Positions 51,356 to 60,990 are shown, counted from the first letter of the stretch. The stretch: DNA of 64,000 bases from Eubacteriales bacterium (GCA_021373115.1 JAJFTI010000008.1:1-64000); one strand, 5' to 3'. Made by a program: numbers and translations. Notes: generated by a model from the sequence alone, not told the origin.

Positions 51356-52867
51356 TTATTCCGCGCCGGATTTGCGCTCCGCGCCGCCCCAGAGGTTCTG
51401 TTCCGGTTCGCCGGTGACCGTAAAGATATCCGCCTTTTCCTCCGCGTTCAGTGCGGACAGGTTGCCCTGCGCACGGAAGGAATCGATTCCCTTGAGCACC
51501 GCGTCGAACCGGCGCTTGTTGACCTTGTTGCGAATTGCGAAAATCAGACAGACGCTCAGCAGAACGACCGGAATCAGCACAAACATCCAGCGCAGGCCGA
51601 CCACGAGCGTGCTCTGCGCATACGCCGCGGGATCGAAATTCGCGTTCTCCGCCTTGAGAACGTTGTACTGCGCCTGATCAAACCCCAGCATCCGCAGCCC
51701 GAACCCAAGCAGCAGCACCGCAACGCCGCTGGCGAACTTGCGCAGAAACGTCGTCAGTCCGCTGTAGACGCCCTCGCGGCGGCGGGAGGTGCGGATCTCG
51801 TCAATGTCGTAAACGTCCGTAAGCATCGACCAGGTAGAGAGGTTGCCGGAGGAAGAGCCAACCGCAATCAGGCCCGCAAGTATGCAGAGCACGATCACCG
51901 GCGTGTCGCTCTTGACGAACAGAAACGCGAGCATCGTCAGAATCCAAACCGGCATACCGATAAACAGCGGAAACGCCTTGCCTTTTTTCTGCGCAACCCA
52001 GCCCATCACTGCCATGAACACGAGCGAAAAGACGAGCAGCACACCCATCACCAGCTCATAACTTTGGTACTTCAGCACGACGATGTCGATGTAGAAAATA
52101 AACAGTGCCAGCACGAGGTCCACGCCAACCTGAAACGAAAGGAAGATGCCTAGATAGTTGCGATAAGCCTTGTTTTTAAAGAGCCCGAACCAGTCCCCCG
52201 TCGTGATCTTTTCCACCGGCGGGAGATCCTGCTTTTCGCGCGTGCCGAGGAACGCAACGAACCAGCAAAGGCCAAAGATCGTCGCCATGACGCAGGCCAT
52301 CAGCAGGTAACCGTTCTTCTGCGCGGGGCCGTTGACGTTTCCGCCCACCGCCTTGATCAGAATTCCCGGCACCACCGCCGCAAGCAGCGCCGCGCCGCCG
52401 GAAAAGAGCATCCGAACGGTGGTAAAGCTAGTTCGCTCGTTGTAATCGCTCGTCATGTCCGAAAGAATTGCGTTGTACGGTACCATCACAATGGTAAACG
52501 CCGTACCAAAGAACATGTAGGCAAACGTGTAGTAGAAAATTTTCGCAATCGTGCTCTGCATGCCGAACGAGTAGAACATCATGATAAACGAAAGAAACAC
52601 CGGAATAATGCCAATTAAAAAGTACAGCCGCCGCCGCCCGAAACGCGAGCGGGTCTTATCCGAAATGCGCCCCATCCACGGGTCGGTGATCGCGTCCCAG
52701 AGCTTGCCGATGAACACGATGACGCTTGTGGCGACGACCGGAAGCCCCTCGACCAGCACAAGAAAATTCATGTAGAGCATGCTGAAAATCAGGAACGCGC
52801 CGCCCCCGTAGATGTCCCCCGCGCCGTAACAGAGCTTTTGAATAAGATTCCCCTTGTTCCGTTCCAT
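51356..52867 (-). CDS. GPH-family (MelB-like) sugar:cation symporter
   Basis: A 503-residue MFS-type transporter of the glycoside-pentoside-hexuronide family with about 12 helices. The signature GKLWDAITDPWMGRISDKTRSRFGRRR spans residues near 46-72 and distinguishes GPH proteins; FGTAFTIVMVPYNAILSDMTSDYNERT is the second family motif. It imports the substrate of this operon with a cation. The ATG at 52867 has an AAGGGGA site; the 120 codons upstream read as low-complexity overlap of the oxidoreductase gene and are not translated. Confidence 0.92.
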   Translation of the reverse strand: MERNKGNLIQKLCYGAGDIYGGGAFLIFSMLYMNFLVLVEGLPVVATSVIVFIGKLWDAITDPWMGRISDKTRSRFGRRRLYFLIGIIPVFLSFIMMFYSFGMQSTIAKIFYYTFAYMFFGTAFTIVMVPYNAILSDMTSDYNERTSFTTVRMLFSGGAALLAAVVPGILIKAVGGNVNGPAQKNGYLLMACVMATIFGLCWFVAFLGTREKQDLPPVEKITTGDWFGLFKNKAYRNYLGIFLSFQVGVDLVLALFIFYIDIVVLKYQSYELVMGVLLVFSLVFMAVMGWVAQKKGKAFPLFIGMPVWILTMLAFLFVKSDTPVIVLCILAGLIAVGSSSGNLSTWSMLTDVYDIDEIRTSRRREGVYSGLTTFLRKFASGVAVLLLGFGLRMLGFDQAQYNVLKAENANFDPAAYAQSTLVVGLRWMFVLIPVVLLSVCLIFAIRNKVNKRRFDAVLKGIDSFRAQGNLSALNAEEKADIFTVTGEPEQNLWGGAERKSGAE

Positions 52868-52905
52868 GCCCGATTCCCCTTTCTTTCTTGATCCAAGCGT
52901 TTTCA

Positions 52906-54105
52906 CTATGCCTGCTTTTTTCCAAAGATGGACAGCACCCCGCGCCGCTTTTGCTTTTTGCGATCCTCCTGTCCGGTTAGATAAATCTCCTTCTTCTGCT
53001 CGGAACTGGCCATTGCCGCGAGCGCGAAGGCCAATACCTCCCGCCCGCGCTCGCCGGTAAGCACCGGCTCGCGCCCATCCCGGATGGACTCGATGAAGTC
53101 CTTCGTCGAGTGGATGAACGCGTCCTGCCAGTCGCTGGGCACATCCCAGAACTCCGTGAGCTTTCCGTCCCGATAAAGAACCACTGGCGCGACGGTATCG
53201 AGCATCTCGGCCGTGCAGCGCGTCAGCCAAAGCACGCCGCGCGTGCCCGTTACCTCCATGCGTTCGTCGCAGGTGTAATATTTTCCCTTAACATAAAGAT
53301 CCGGCGCGGCGGTGACGTCCCACACGCCGTAGACCTTTTTATCCGCATATTTCCACATGATCACCGCGGGCACGTCCTGCATGATTCCCGGCAGGGCGGG
53401 CGTTTCGTCAATCCAGGCGCAGACCTTCTCCACGCCGCCGACGAGGTCAAGAAACAGCGAAAATTTATGGTACCCGTCGTCGAACACCACAGGCCCGCCG
53501 CCGCAGAGCGAGCCGTTGAGCCGCCAGAGCCAGCTCGACGGATCGACCTTCCAGCCCGTGCGCGGGCAGTCGTCCTTCGAGGCGTCCGTATGCTTTGCCC
53601 GCGCGTCCGCCCCGGGGATATTCTCCGAATAGAGCGACGCGTTGCACATTTTGTAGCGCACGCCGCGAATCTCGCCAATCTCGCCCCGCGCAATCAGGTC
53701 CTTGAGCAGCAGGTACGGCGGGTAATGCACAAAGTTCTCAAACACCTTGAGCACGACGCCGTTCTCCTTTGCCGCGGCAATCATCTCGTCGCACTCCGCC
53801 AGGTTGAGCGCCATGGGCTTCTGCACGGAGACGTGCTTTTTCGCCCGGCAGGCGGCAACCGTCAGCTCGCAGTGCAGATGGTGCGGAACGAGCAGTTCCA
53901 CGCCCGTTACCGCGGGGTCGGCCAGCACCGCCTCGTAGGAATCGTAGACCTTCGGGATGCCGTGCTCCGCGGCAAAGCGCTTCGCCGCCTGCGGATTCTT
54001 GTCGTAGACGCCCCAGAGCTCGGCGTCCTCGCGGTCGCGATAACCCGCAACATGCAGCGTCGCAATGCGCCCGCAGCCAACGAGTACGAATTTCATTTTT
54101 TCCAT
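52906..54105 (-). CDS. Gfo/Idh/MocA-family oxidoreductase
   Basis: A 399-residue NAD(P)-dependent dehydrogenase. VLVGCGRIATLH (residues 6-17) is the nucleotide site; HVSVQKPMALN carries the EKP-like lysine; GGGPVVFDDGYHKFSLFLDLVGG supplies the catalytic Asp/His pair. An acid- and lysine-rich tail ends the chain. It should oxidise a sugar, cyclitol or acid hydroxyl. Start 54105 or the methionine three codons later are both possible. It lies between the IclR regulator and the transporter. Confidence 0.88.
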   Translation of the reverse strand: MEKMKFVLVGCGRIATLHVAGYRDREDAELWGVYDKNPQAAKRFAAEHGIPKVYDSYEAVLADPAVTGVELLVPHHLHCELTVAACRAKKHVSVQKPMALNLAECDEMIAAAKENGVVLKVFENFVHYPPYLLLKDLIARGEIGEIRGVRYKMCNASLYSENIPGADARAKHTDASKDDCPRTGWKVDPSSWLWRLNGSLCGGGPVVFDDGYHKFSLFLDLVGGVEKVCAWIDETPALPGIMQDVPAVIMWKYADKKVYGVWDVTAAPDLYVKGKYYTCDERMEVTGTRGVLWLTRCTAEMLDTVAPVVLYRDGKLTEFWDVPSDWQDAFIHSTKDFIESIRDGREPVLTGERGREVLAFALAAMASSEQKKEIYLTGQEDRKKQKRRGVLSIFGKKQA

Positions 54106-54168
54106 AGGATACCTCTGTTTCATCGACTGGAATGGTGAATAAGGCGGAGAATTCACGGAAGTGCTTCT

Positions 54169-54918
54169 TTATTTTGTGCTGCCCATTTCGGCGCTGAGCC
54201 GCTTGGCGGTTTCCTTCATGCGCCGTACATACGCCTCAATCGTCGCGCTGTTCAGGCTCGTTTTCGGCCCAGACACGCCGATGCTGTAGCGAACGCTGTT
54301 GCGGTAGTCGTAGACCGGAACGGCGATGCAGCGGACGCCGGGAGCCATCTCCTCGTCGTCCAGCGCAAATCCCTGCGAACGGATCAGCTCCAGATTCTGC
54401 AGCAAGGCTTCCTTCGTGGCCACCGTCTGCTCGGTGTATTTCGTGAACGAGTAATCCTCCAGCAGCGCGCGGATCGTCTCCGGCCGGCGATAGGCGAGAA
54501 TGCATTTGCCGACGGAGGAACAATGCAGCGGCTCAATCATGCCGACCGTCGCGGACAGCGCATAGTTCTTGCTGGACCGAACCTGATCCATCACGTAAAC
54601 GCTGCTGTTATTGTAGGCGCAAAAGTGCACGCTCTCATTGATCTGCCCGCTGAGCGAAAGCAGCAGCGGCCGCGCAATGGAAATTACGTTCAAGTTGTCC
54701 TTGAGCGCCTCGCCAAGGTGCAGAATGCGAAACCCCAGCCGGTATTTCTTCGTTTCGGGATCCACGCGAACCATGTCCCGCCCGCGCAGGGTTTCCACGA
54801 GGCGCGACGCGGTGCTCTTGTCCACGCCGAGCGCCTCCGCCAGTTCGGTGACGCCCGCACTGCTCTTCTCCGCAAGGATCAGCAAAATCTGGATGCCACG
54901 GTCGAGCGACTGTATCAC
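54169..54918 (-). CDS. IclR-family transcriptional regulator
   Basis: A 249-residue regulator. Winged helix at residues 1-65 (IQSLDRGIQILLILAEKS..., VTELAEALGVDKSTASRLVETL) and an IclR ligand domain (HFCAYNNSSVYVMDQV, PLHCSSVGKCILAY, DDEEMAPGVRCIAVPVYDY). The start is probably the GTG at 54918, since GGAGG is eight bases upstream; the ATG at 54924 is too close to it. It lies inside the operon it presumably controls, 12 bases after the isomerase gene. Confidence 0.92.
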   Translation of the reverse strand: MIQSLDRGIQILLILAEKSSAGVTELAEALGVDKSTASRLVETLRGRDMVRVDPETKKYRLGFRILHLGEALKDNLNVISIARPLLLSLSGQINESVHFCAYNNSSVYVMDQVRSSKNYALSATVGMIEPLHCSSVGKCILAYRRPETIRALLEDYSFTKYTEQTVATKEALLQNLELIRSQGFALDDEEMAPGVRCIAVPVYDYRNSVRYSIGVSGPKTSLNSATIEAYVRRMKETAKRLSAEMGSTK

Positions 54919-54930
54919 GCGCATTCCCTC

Positions 54931-55563
54931 CTACAAGCTCCCAATGTAAGCCAGCGACTGGCGGGCCGGTTCCCGCTGATCCGCGTTCTCCAGCAGCGTT
55001 CGAAACACTTCACAGCCCTTCAGCGGACGGACAACCGCCGGATCAAGCCGCCGGAGAATCTCCGGCATTCCAAAATGCGCCGCACGGGAGATTTCGTTCA
55101 GCCTGCTTCTGCTCTGTGCCTGACTCTCGCTCCGCGCGGGCGGATACCCCGCGCCGGGCGGGTCGCGAAACAGCTCGCGAAAGATCAGTTTCAGGTTCAG
55201 TTCCCCCGCCCAGCCGTAGCCCTTGTTCAGCGCGAGGGACACGCAGTTGCCGGCGTTGATCTGCGAAAACAGCCAGCCGTCCAGCGGCTCGGTCATTAGC
55301 CCGCAGACGACGCCCGGATACTGTAAAACGCTGTTGAGAAAGCCCTGCCCCGTACCGCAGCCGCCGACGGCGAAATCGCACGCGCCGTAATTCAGCAGCA
55401 GCGCCGCCATCAGCCCCGTTTGCAGATAGGTCAGCTCCGGCTCGTTGCCGTTAGCGGACATACCGGCGTTATAAACGGTCAGATCCGCGTGCTCCGCAAG
55501 CGCGGATACGATATCCGTGTTCTTTGCGCGGGCGCTGACCTCGTTGATTACCGCTAATCGCAT
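54931..55563 (-). CDS. RpiB/LacA/LacB-family sugar-phosphate isomerase
   Basis: A 210-residue protein of the RpiB family, which shifts the carbonyl of phosphorylated (or otherwise anionic) sugars. MRLAVINEVSARAKN, DFAVGGCGTGQGFLNSV (the CGTG anion site), GNCVSLALNKGYGW and a C-terminal Arg-rich stretch are characteristic. Start at 55563 follows AAGGAGG; 42 upstream codons have no site. In a split-transketolase operon it could isomerise the tetrose released by the transketolase step. Confidence 0.87.
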   Translation of the reverse strand: MRLAVINEVSARAKNTDIVSALAEHADLTVYNAGMSANGNEPELTYLQTGLMAALLLNYGACDFAVGGCGTGQGFLNSVLQYPGVVCGLMTEPLDGWLFSQINAGNCVSLALNKGYGWAGELNLKLIFRELFRDPPGAGYPPARSESQAQSRSRLNEISRAAHFGMPEILRRLDPAVVRPLKGCEVFRTLLENADQREPARQSLAYIGSL

Positions 55564-55594
55564 ACCAGGCCTCCTTTTTACCGGAAAGAAAACA

Positions 55595-57391
55595 TCAAAC
55601 CTTTTCGCCCGCACGTTCGCGGTCGTACTTCGCGCGCCGCTCGTCCAGATAGGCTGGAATCGGCACGTCCCACCAGCCGTATGCCGCACCGCCGGATTCC
55701 GGGTATTGGTCGTAAACGTCCACCTCGATCAGCGCGGGTTTTCTCGAAGCGAGCGCTTTCGCCACCGCGGCGGCAACGCTGCCCCGCGCCGAGATTTTTT
55801 CGCTCGCAACACCGAAACTCTTCGCAATCTGCGCAAAGTCCGGCGAGTATGGCTCATCTTCCCGCTCAAAGCGGTTGCCAAACGCATGCGCATCCCCCAG
55901 CATCCCGCGCTGGAGATCCTCAATCGCCATCCAGCAGCGGTTGTTCGCGAGAATGACCACGACGGGGATGTCGTACTGCGCCATCGTGGAAAGTTCCTGC
56001 ATGGTCATCATAAAATCGCCGTCGCCGAGCAGGCAGACGACCGGGCGATCCGGCGCGGCGAGCTTTGCCCCCAATGCGGCGGGAAACGCCCAACCCATCG
56101 TGGAAAACCCGCCCGTGGTCAGATGCGTCTGTCCCTTGGTAAACGCGTATTCCTGAAACAGCTGCGCCTGCGTGTTGCCGGAGGAGGTCGAAATAATTGT
56201 CCCTTCCGGCAGGCAAGTCTCCAGCTCGCCGATGAGCTGGGAGATCGTAATCCTATCGAAATCCCGTTCGCGCCCTTTTTCGATCGAGGCGCGCCATTCG
56301 GTGCGCTTCCGCGCAATTTCGCGCGCATAGTCGCCGCTCCGCCAGTCCCGCGGCGCGCCGTACGTGGCCAGTATCTGCCGTGAAACCTGCGCCAAATCAC
56401 CGAGGATGCCGACCTCGCAGGGATAGTTTTTCCCGATTTCGCCCGCGTCGATGTCCACATGGATCAGCTTCGTCTTCGGAATGGAAAACGCAACCCCGTC
56501 CTTATAGGAGCAGGTGGTTTCGTCCGCAAAGCGCGCGCCAAGCGCGAGAATCACGTCCGCCGTGCTCGTCAGATGCAGTCCCAGCGGGGTCCCCTTGGAA
56601 CCCGTATGGAATCCGTAGAGCGGGTGATCCTCCGGAAACGCGCTCTTGCCCGCCATCGTGGTCACCACCGCCGCGCCGAGCGTCTCCGCCAGCCGGACGA
56701 ACAGCTCCGTCTCGCCGGAGCGCAGCGCCGCGCCTCCAAGCAGAATGACCGGCCGCCTCGCCGCGCGCAGCAGCGTAACCGCATCCTCCACCGCGCGCGC
56801 GTCCCCGGCGGGCGGCAGGGCCGCGCGGTGCCGCTCCGGCTCCGGCGGTTCGATCTCGACCGATTCGGTCTGCACGTTCATCGGCAACGCGACCACGACG
56901 GGGCCTTTTCGCCCGGTCAGCATCTGGTTAAAACTCCGCTGCAAAATGCGCGGCAGTTGGCCCGCGGACTCCGCGCGCCAGGCGCGCTTGGCCAGCGGCT
57001 CCAGCGCGCGGATGAAGTTGGAATCCTGATAGCGCTCAATCTCCTGCAGCACGCCGACGCCCTTCATCTGTACATGCGTATCCCCCGAAAATTGCAGCAC
57101 CGCCGTGGAATCCACATACGCCGTGCCAAGGCCGATCGCCGTATTCAGCGCGCCGGGGCCGATGGACGTAAACACCGCGAGCGGTTCGCCCTTGATGCGG
57201 AAGTACCCGTCCGCCATGTGTACGGCGGCCTGCTCATGCTTTACCTGGATATATTTTGTCTTCCCCGCGGATACGCTTTCGCGCAGCGCGTCGAAAAACC
57301 CGAGAATCCCGTGGCCGGGAATGCCGAGCACGTAGGGTACACCCTCGCGCTCGAGATAGTCCATAATAATCTGTCCGCCCGTGCGTTTCAT
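55595..57391 (-). CDS. ThDP-dependent enzyme of the acetolactate-synthase/IolD superfamily
   Basis: A 598-residue thiamine-diphosphate enzyme. Catalytic Glu lies in QVKHEQAAVHMADGY (near residue 52); the cofactor motif is CLLGDGDFMMTMQELSTMAQYDIPVVVILANNRCW (near 455-490). The N-terminal IPGHGILGFFDAL resembles the GHGN region of IolD, the hydrolase of trihydroxycyclohexanedione, more than acetolactate synthases. It could cleave a 1,2-diketone or 2-keto acid derivative. GGAGG precedes the ATG. Which C-C bond it acts on is unknown. Confidence 0.78.
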   Translation of the reverse strand: MKRTGGQIIMDYLEREGVPYVLGIPGHGILGFFDALRESVSAGKTKYIQVKHEQAAVHMADGYFRIKGEPLAVFTSIGPGALNTAIGLGTAYVDSTAVLQFSGDTHVQMKGVGVLQEIERYQDSNFIRALEPLAKRAWRAESAGQLPRILQRSFNQMLTGRKGPVVVALPMNVQTESVEIEPPEPERHRAALPPAGDARAVEDAVTLLRAARRPVILLGGAALRSGETELFVRLAETLGAAVVTTMAGKSAFPEDHPLYGFHTGSKGTPLGLHLTSTADVILALGARFADETTCSYKDGVAFSIPKTKLIHVDIDAGEIGKNYPCEVGILGDLAQVSRQILATYGAPRDWRSGDYAREIARKRTEWRASIEKGRERDFDRITISQLIGELETCLPEGTIISTSSGNTQAQLFQEYAFTKGQTHLTTGGFSTMGWAFPAALGAKLAAPDRPVVCLLGDGDFMMTMQELSTMAQYDIPVVVILANNRCWMAIEDLQRGMLGDAHAFGNRFEREDEPYSPDFAQIAKSFGVASEKISARGSVAAAVAKALASRKPALIEVDVYDQYPESGGAAYGWWDVPIPAYLDERRAKYDRERAGEKV

Positions 57392-57439
57392 CTTCGTTCG
57401 CCTCCCGTCGATTGACCGGCTTTGTGTGTGGATGGTTCG

Positions 57440-58948
57440 TTACAGCGCGCCGTCCCAGGTGCCGACGGCGGACTGCTTGCGTTCCTCCTCGTCGAACCAG
57501 CGCGTGGTTACGACCTTGGACTCCGTGTAGAAGCGCAGGCCGTCCTTGCCCAGTACGTGCAGATCGCCAAAGAACGAGTGCTTGTGCCCGCAAAACGGAA
57601 ACATGCCCGCCGGAACCGGAATGCCGACGTTGACGCCGACCATGCCGCCGTGGGTTCGCTTGGCGAATTCCCGCGCGTAGTAGCCGTTCTGCGTAAAGAT
57701 GACGGAACCGTTGGCAAACTCGCTCGCATTCATAAGCGCGAGGCCTTCCTCAAATCCCTTTACCCGTTTGACGCAGAGCACCGGCCCGAAGATTTCGCTG
57801 TTGCCGACACGCATGTCCGGGGTCACGTGGTCGAAGATCGTATGCCCCAGATAAAAGCCGTTCTCATACCCCGGCACCGTGACGTTTCGCCCGTCCAGTA
57901 CGAGTTTCGCACCTTCGGCTACGCCCGCCTCGATCCAATTCACCACACTCTGACGATGTTCTGCGGTCACCAGCGGGCCGAGGTCGGTCGTCTTGTCGTA
58001 GGCGGGTCCGATCTTCTTTGTCTTAACCTGGCGAAGCAGCTCGGCAACCAGCGCGTCGGCAATCCGCTCATCCACGGCGATTGCCGGCAGCGCCATGCAG
58101 CGCTCGCCCGCGCAGCCGAACGCGGAATTCACAATGCCCGCAACGGTGCGCTCAATCGGCGCGTCCGCAAGCACAAGCGCGTGATTCTTTGCCTCGCAAA
58201 GGCATGAGACGCGCTTTCCGTTCGCCGCGGCGGTTGCGTAGATATGCCGCCCAATCGACGTGGACCCCACGAACGTAACCCCCGCGACGTCCGGGTGCGA
58301 AAGCAGCAGCTCCGCCTCGTTTCGCGAGCAGGTCACGAGGTTGACCACGCCCTTTGGCAGCCCCGCTTCGGCAAGCAGCGCGCAAAGGCGCATGGAGGTC
58401 ATCGGCGTCATGCTCGCGGCTTTGAGAACGAGCGTGTTGCCGGTTGCGATGCACATAGGCATCATCCAGCCCATCGGGATCATCGCGGGAAAGTTGAACG
58501 GCGCAATCCCCGCAAACACGCCCAGCGGCTCGCGGTAGAGCGTAGAGTCAAACCCGCTCGTCACGTTCATCAGCGACTCGCCCATCATCAGCGACGGCGC
58601 GCCCAGCGCAACCTCAACCGGCTCCTTTACCTTGAGCAGGTCGCCCTGCGCCTCGTCCCAGTTCTTGCCGTTCTCACGGCATAGAATCATCGTCAGCTCG
58701 TCCATGTGCTCCATCAGTAGTTCCCGGAAGCGGTAGAGCACCTCGACCCGCTTTGCGCAGGGGGTGCTTGCCCACGCGGGGAACGCGGCCCTTGCCGCTT
58801 CCACGGCGGAAGCTACCTCCCGCGCCGTGCAGCAGGGCGTTTCGGCAATGACCTCGCCCGTGCTGGGGTTATATACCGGCATGTATTTGCTTGTTTCACT
58901 CGGCGTAAACGCGCCGTTGATGAAGGGCTGCAAACGTTCGATGCTCAT
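57440..58948 (-). CDS. Methylmalonate-semialdehyde-dehydrogenase-type aldehyde dehydrogenase (IolA/MmsA)
   Basis: A 502-residue ALDH of the CoA-acylating MmsA/IolA group. The catalytic cysteine is in FGCAGERCMALP. The position that carries the general-base glutamate in ordinary ALDHs reads LCEAKNHALVL (Asn), the mark of this CoA-dependent subfamily. Start is 58948: GGAGG is inside an upstream in-frame ATG and fits the second one. It should oxidise a short aldehyde, such as malonate semialdehyde, to a CoA ester. Relatives also act on sulfolactaldehyde, so the aldehyde here is uncertain. Confidence 0.88.
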   Translation of the reverse strand: MSIERLQPFINGAFTPSETSKYMPVYNPSTGEVIAETPCCTAREVASAVEAARAAFPAWASTPCAKRVEVLYRFRELLMEHMDELTMILCRENGKNWDEAQGDLLKVKEPVEVALGAPSLMMGESLMNVTSGFDSTLYREPLGVFAGIAPFNFPAMIPMGWMMPMCIATGNTLVLKAASMTPMTSMRLCALLAEAGLPKGVVNLVTCSRNEAELLLSHPDVAGVTFVGSTSIGRHIYATAAANGKRVSCLCEAKNHALVLADAPIERTVAGIVNSAFGCAGERCMALPAIAVDERIADALVAELLRQVKTKKIGPAYDKTTDLGPLVTAEHRQSVVNWIEAGVAEGAKLVLDGRNVTVPGYENGFYLGHTIFDHVTPDMRVGNSEIFGPVLCVKRVKGFEEGLALMNASEFANGSVIFTQNGYYAREFAKRTHGGMVGVNVGIPVPAGMFPFCGHKHSFFGDLHVLGKDGLRFYTESKVVTTRWFDEEERKQSAVGTWDGAL

Positions 58949-58977
58949 ATCCGTATCCTCCAATGATGTTTATCCGT

Positions 58978-59949
58978 TTATCTTTCGTTCTTTCGCGCGA
59001 TTACGCGCCGCGCGGCGCCGCAGATATCCTTCGCGCGAAGGTTGAACCGATCCATCAGATAATTCTGCGAACCGACTTCGCCAAAGGCATTCTTCACGCC
59101 GACGCGTTCCATCGGAACAGGGGCAAACTCGCCGAGCGCCTCCGCAACCGCGCTGCCCAGGCCGCCGATTATATTGTGGTTCTCGGCGGTGACGACGCAG
59201 CCGGTCGTTCGCGCGCTCTCGACGACGCACTTTGTGTCGAGCGGCTGAATCGTAAAGCAGTCCAGCACGCGCGCCTCGATTCCCGTTTCGGCGAGCGCAT
59301 TTGCCGCGAGCAGCGCTTCCGAAACCAGCACACCGGAAGCGATGATCGTTACATCGCTCCCCTCGCGGAGTAATTTCGCTTCGCCGGGTGTAAAACGCTC
59401 ACCTTCGTCGTAAATTTTAACGACGCTTCGGCGCGGCATGCGGATATAGTCCACGCCGTATTGCGTTGCGAGCTGCGGAATGAGCGCCTTGACCATAACG
59501 TTGTCCGTCGGTTCAAACAAACGCAGGCCGACGATGCTGCGCAGCACGCCGAGGTCTTCAAATGCCATGTGTGTGCCGCCGTTGACCGCTGCGCTGACGC
59601 CCGCGTCCCCGCCGATAATCTTTACGTTCAGCCCCGCGTAGGCGCAGGAAAGAAAGATCTGATCCGCCATCCGCCGTGAGGAAAACACCGCGAACGAATG
59701 CACGAACGGAACATATCCGGTCACGGAGAGTCCCGCCGCCATGGAGCAGGCATTCGCCTCCATAATGCCAAGGTTAAACGAGCGCTCCGGAAACTGCGCG
59801 CAAAACCGCCCGGTGCCGAGCGAACCGGAGAGATCACAGTTCAGCGAAAGAACACGCTCGTTCTGCTCCGCCGCCGCAAGTAACGCGTCGCAGTAGGCAT
59901 CCCGCATGTCCTGCTTGTCCGGCTGGGCTTGAAAAAACCGGTCCGTCAT
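58978..59949 (-). CDS. Transketolase, C-terminal subunit
   Basis: A 323-residue beta subunit with the pyrimidine-binding and C-terminal domains of transketolase. SFNLGIMEANACSMAAGLSVTGYVPFVHSF contains the catalytic Glu; VKIIGGDAGVSAAVNGGTHMAFEDLGVLRSI is the second conserved block. It starts inside the end of the N-terminal subunit gene (ATGA overlap), so the two assemble after coupled translation. Split transketolases are common in Clostridia, both for the pentose phosphate pathway and in dedicated pathways. Confidence 0.9.
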   Translation of the reverse strand: MTDRFFQAQPDKQDMRDAYCDALLAAAEQNERVLSLNCDLSGSLGTGRFCAQFPERSFNLGIMEANACSMAAGLSVTGYVPFVHSFAVFSSRRMADQIFLSCAYAGLNVKIIGGDAGVSAAVNGGTHMAFEDLGVLRSIVGLRLFEPTDNVMVKALIPQLATQYGVDYIRMPRRSVVKIYDEGERFTPGEAKLLREGSDVTIIASGVLVSEALLAANALAETGIEARVLDCFTIQPLDTKCVVESARTTGCVVTAENHNIIGGLGSAVAEALGEFAPVPMERVGVKNAFGEVGSQNYLMDRFNLRAKDICGAARRVIARKNER

Positions 59950-60797
59950 GCGCCCTCCCCCGCGGGGTACACGCCCGCCAGCAGCCTTCGCTCGATCTCG
60001 GCAACCGCCTCATCCGCCATCTGCTTTGAAATCACCATATAGTGGTTTGCCAGCTCCCGCTCGGCAAAGCTGCAGCCGATGCCCTTTATCGTTTCGAGCA
60101 CGATCACGCTCGGCGCGTTCGACTGTTCCGACGCAACGTGAATCTCACGCGAAATCGCCGCCAAGTCCCAGCCGCAGACGCGCAGGGCGTTCCAGCCGAA
60201 CGCGCGGAATTTTTCCACCGGGTCGCCGCCGCAAATATCCGCCACGTAACCGTCGAGCTGGCGCTTGTTTTCGTCCACAAACGCGATCAGGCGGTTGAGC
60301 TTCCGGTGTTCCGCCGCGGCGGCCGCTTCCCAAACCTGACCCTCCTGCAATTCCCCGTCGCCAAGGATGCAGAACACGCGGGAGTCCTTTCCCTGCAGCC
60401 GCAGTCCCAGCGCAATGCCTGCCGCCGCGGAGATGCCCTGCCCCAGCGAGCCGGTCGTCATGTCGATGCCCGGCGTTTTCAGCCGGTCGCAGTGGCTCGG
60501 CAGGCGCGTGCCCGGTTGGTTAACCGTGTCAAGCCAGTCCATCGGGAAATACCCCTTGAGCGCGAGCGCGGCGTAGAGCGCGGGGCCGCAGTGCCCCTTG
60601 CTGAGCACAAGATAGTCCCGCTCCGGCCAGTCCGGCTCCTGCGGACGGACGCGCATCTCGCCGCCATACAGCACGGCGAGTACGTCCGCAATGGACATGC
60701 TGCCGCCGATGTGGCCAAAGCCCGCGCGTTCCAGCGCGCGGATGGTCGAGATGCGAATGTCCGCACTCAGGCGCGTTTTTACATCGATCTGCGTCAA
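59946..60797 (-). CDS. Transketolase, N-terminal subunit
   Basis: A 283-residue alpha subunit, the ThDP-diphosphate-binding half. GHIGGSMSIADVLAVLY (near residue 28), SKGHCGPALYAALALKG, TTGSLGQGISAAAGIALG and the cofactor motif LGDGELQEGQVWEAAAAAEHRKLN are diagnostic. Start is TTG at 60797 with GGAG eight bases upstream; the 20 codons upstream have no site. It is the first gene of the eight-gene operon. Confidence 0.9.
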   Translation of the reverse strand: MTQIDVKTRLSADIRISTIRALERAGFGHIGGSMSIADVLAVLYGGEMRVRPQEPDWPERDYLVLSKGHCGPALYAALALKGYFPMDWLDTVNQPGTRLPSHCDRLKTPGIDMTTGSLGQGISAAAGIALGLRLQGKDSRVFCILGDGELQEGQVWEAAAAAEHRKLNRLIAFVDENKRQLDGYVADICGGDPVEKFRAFGWNALRVCGWDLAAISREIHVASEQSNAPSVIVLETIKGIGCSFAERELANHYMVISKQMADEAVAEIERRLLAGVYPAGEGA

Positions 60798-60871
60798 AGA
60801 CGTTTCTCCTCTTTCGCGATTGAATCTGTTTCGTCCTGCCAAACAACCGATATGCATCGAATTCTGATTTC

Positions 60872-60900
60872 ATCATATAAGTGCGAATTGACGAGTGCAA
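60872..60900 (-). promoter_or_regulatory. Promoter of the split-transketolase operon
   Basis: TTGCAC (60895-60900, minus strand), exact 17-base spacer, TATGAT (60872-60877). It gives a 5' leader of about 70 bases before the TTG start. Confidence 0.8.
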
Positions 60901-60990
60901 TGCGTTATTTGATTCGCCGTTGCATTATTCGCAACTTCCGGCGAAAGAATCACGCCTCCAGGCAGCATACGCAACAAAAACGGCAATACA

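Noticed and set aside
55595..57391. Sulfoacetaldehyde acetyltransferase (Xsc) or acetolactate synthase
   Set aside because: The region around the catalytic Glu and the GHG motif differs from what I recall of Xsc, and no ilvN or pta-like partner is adjacent; the IolD-like reading fits better but remains tentative.
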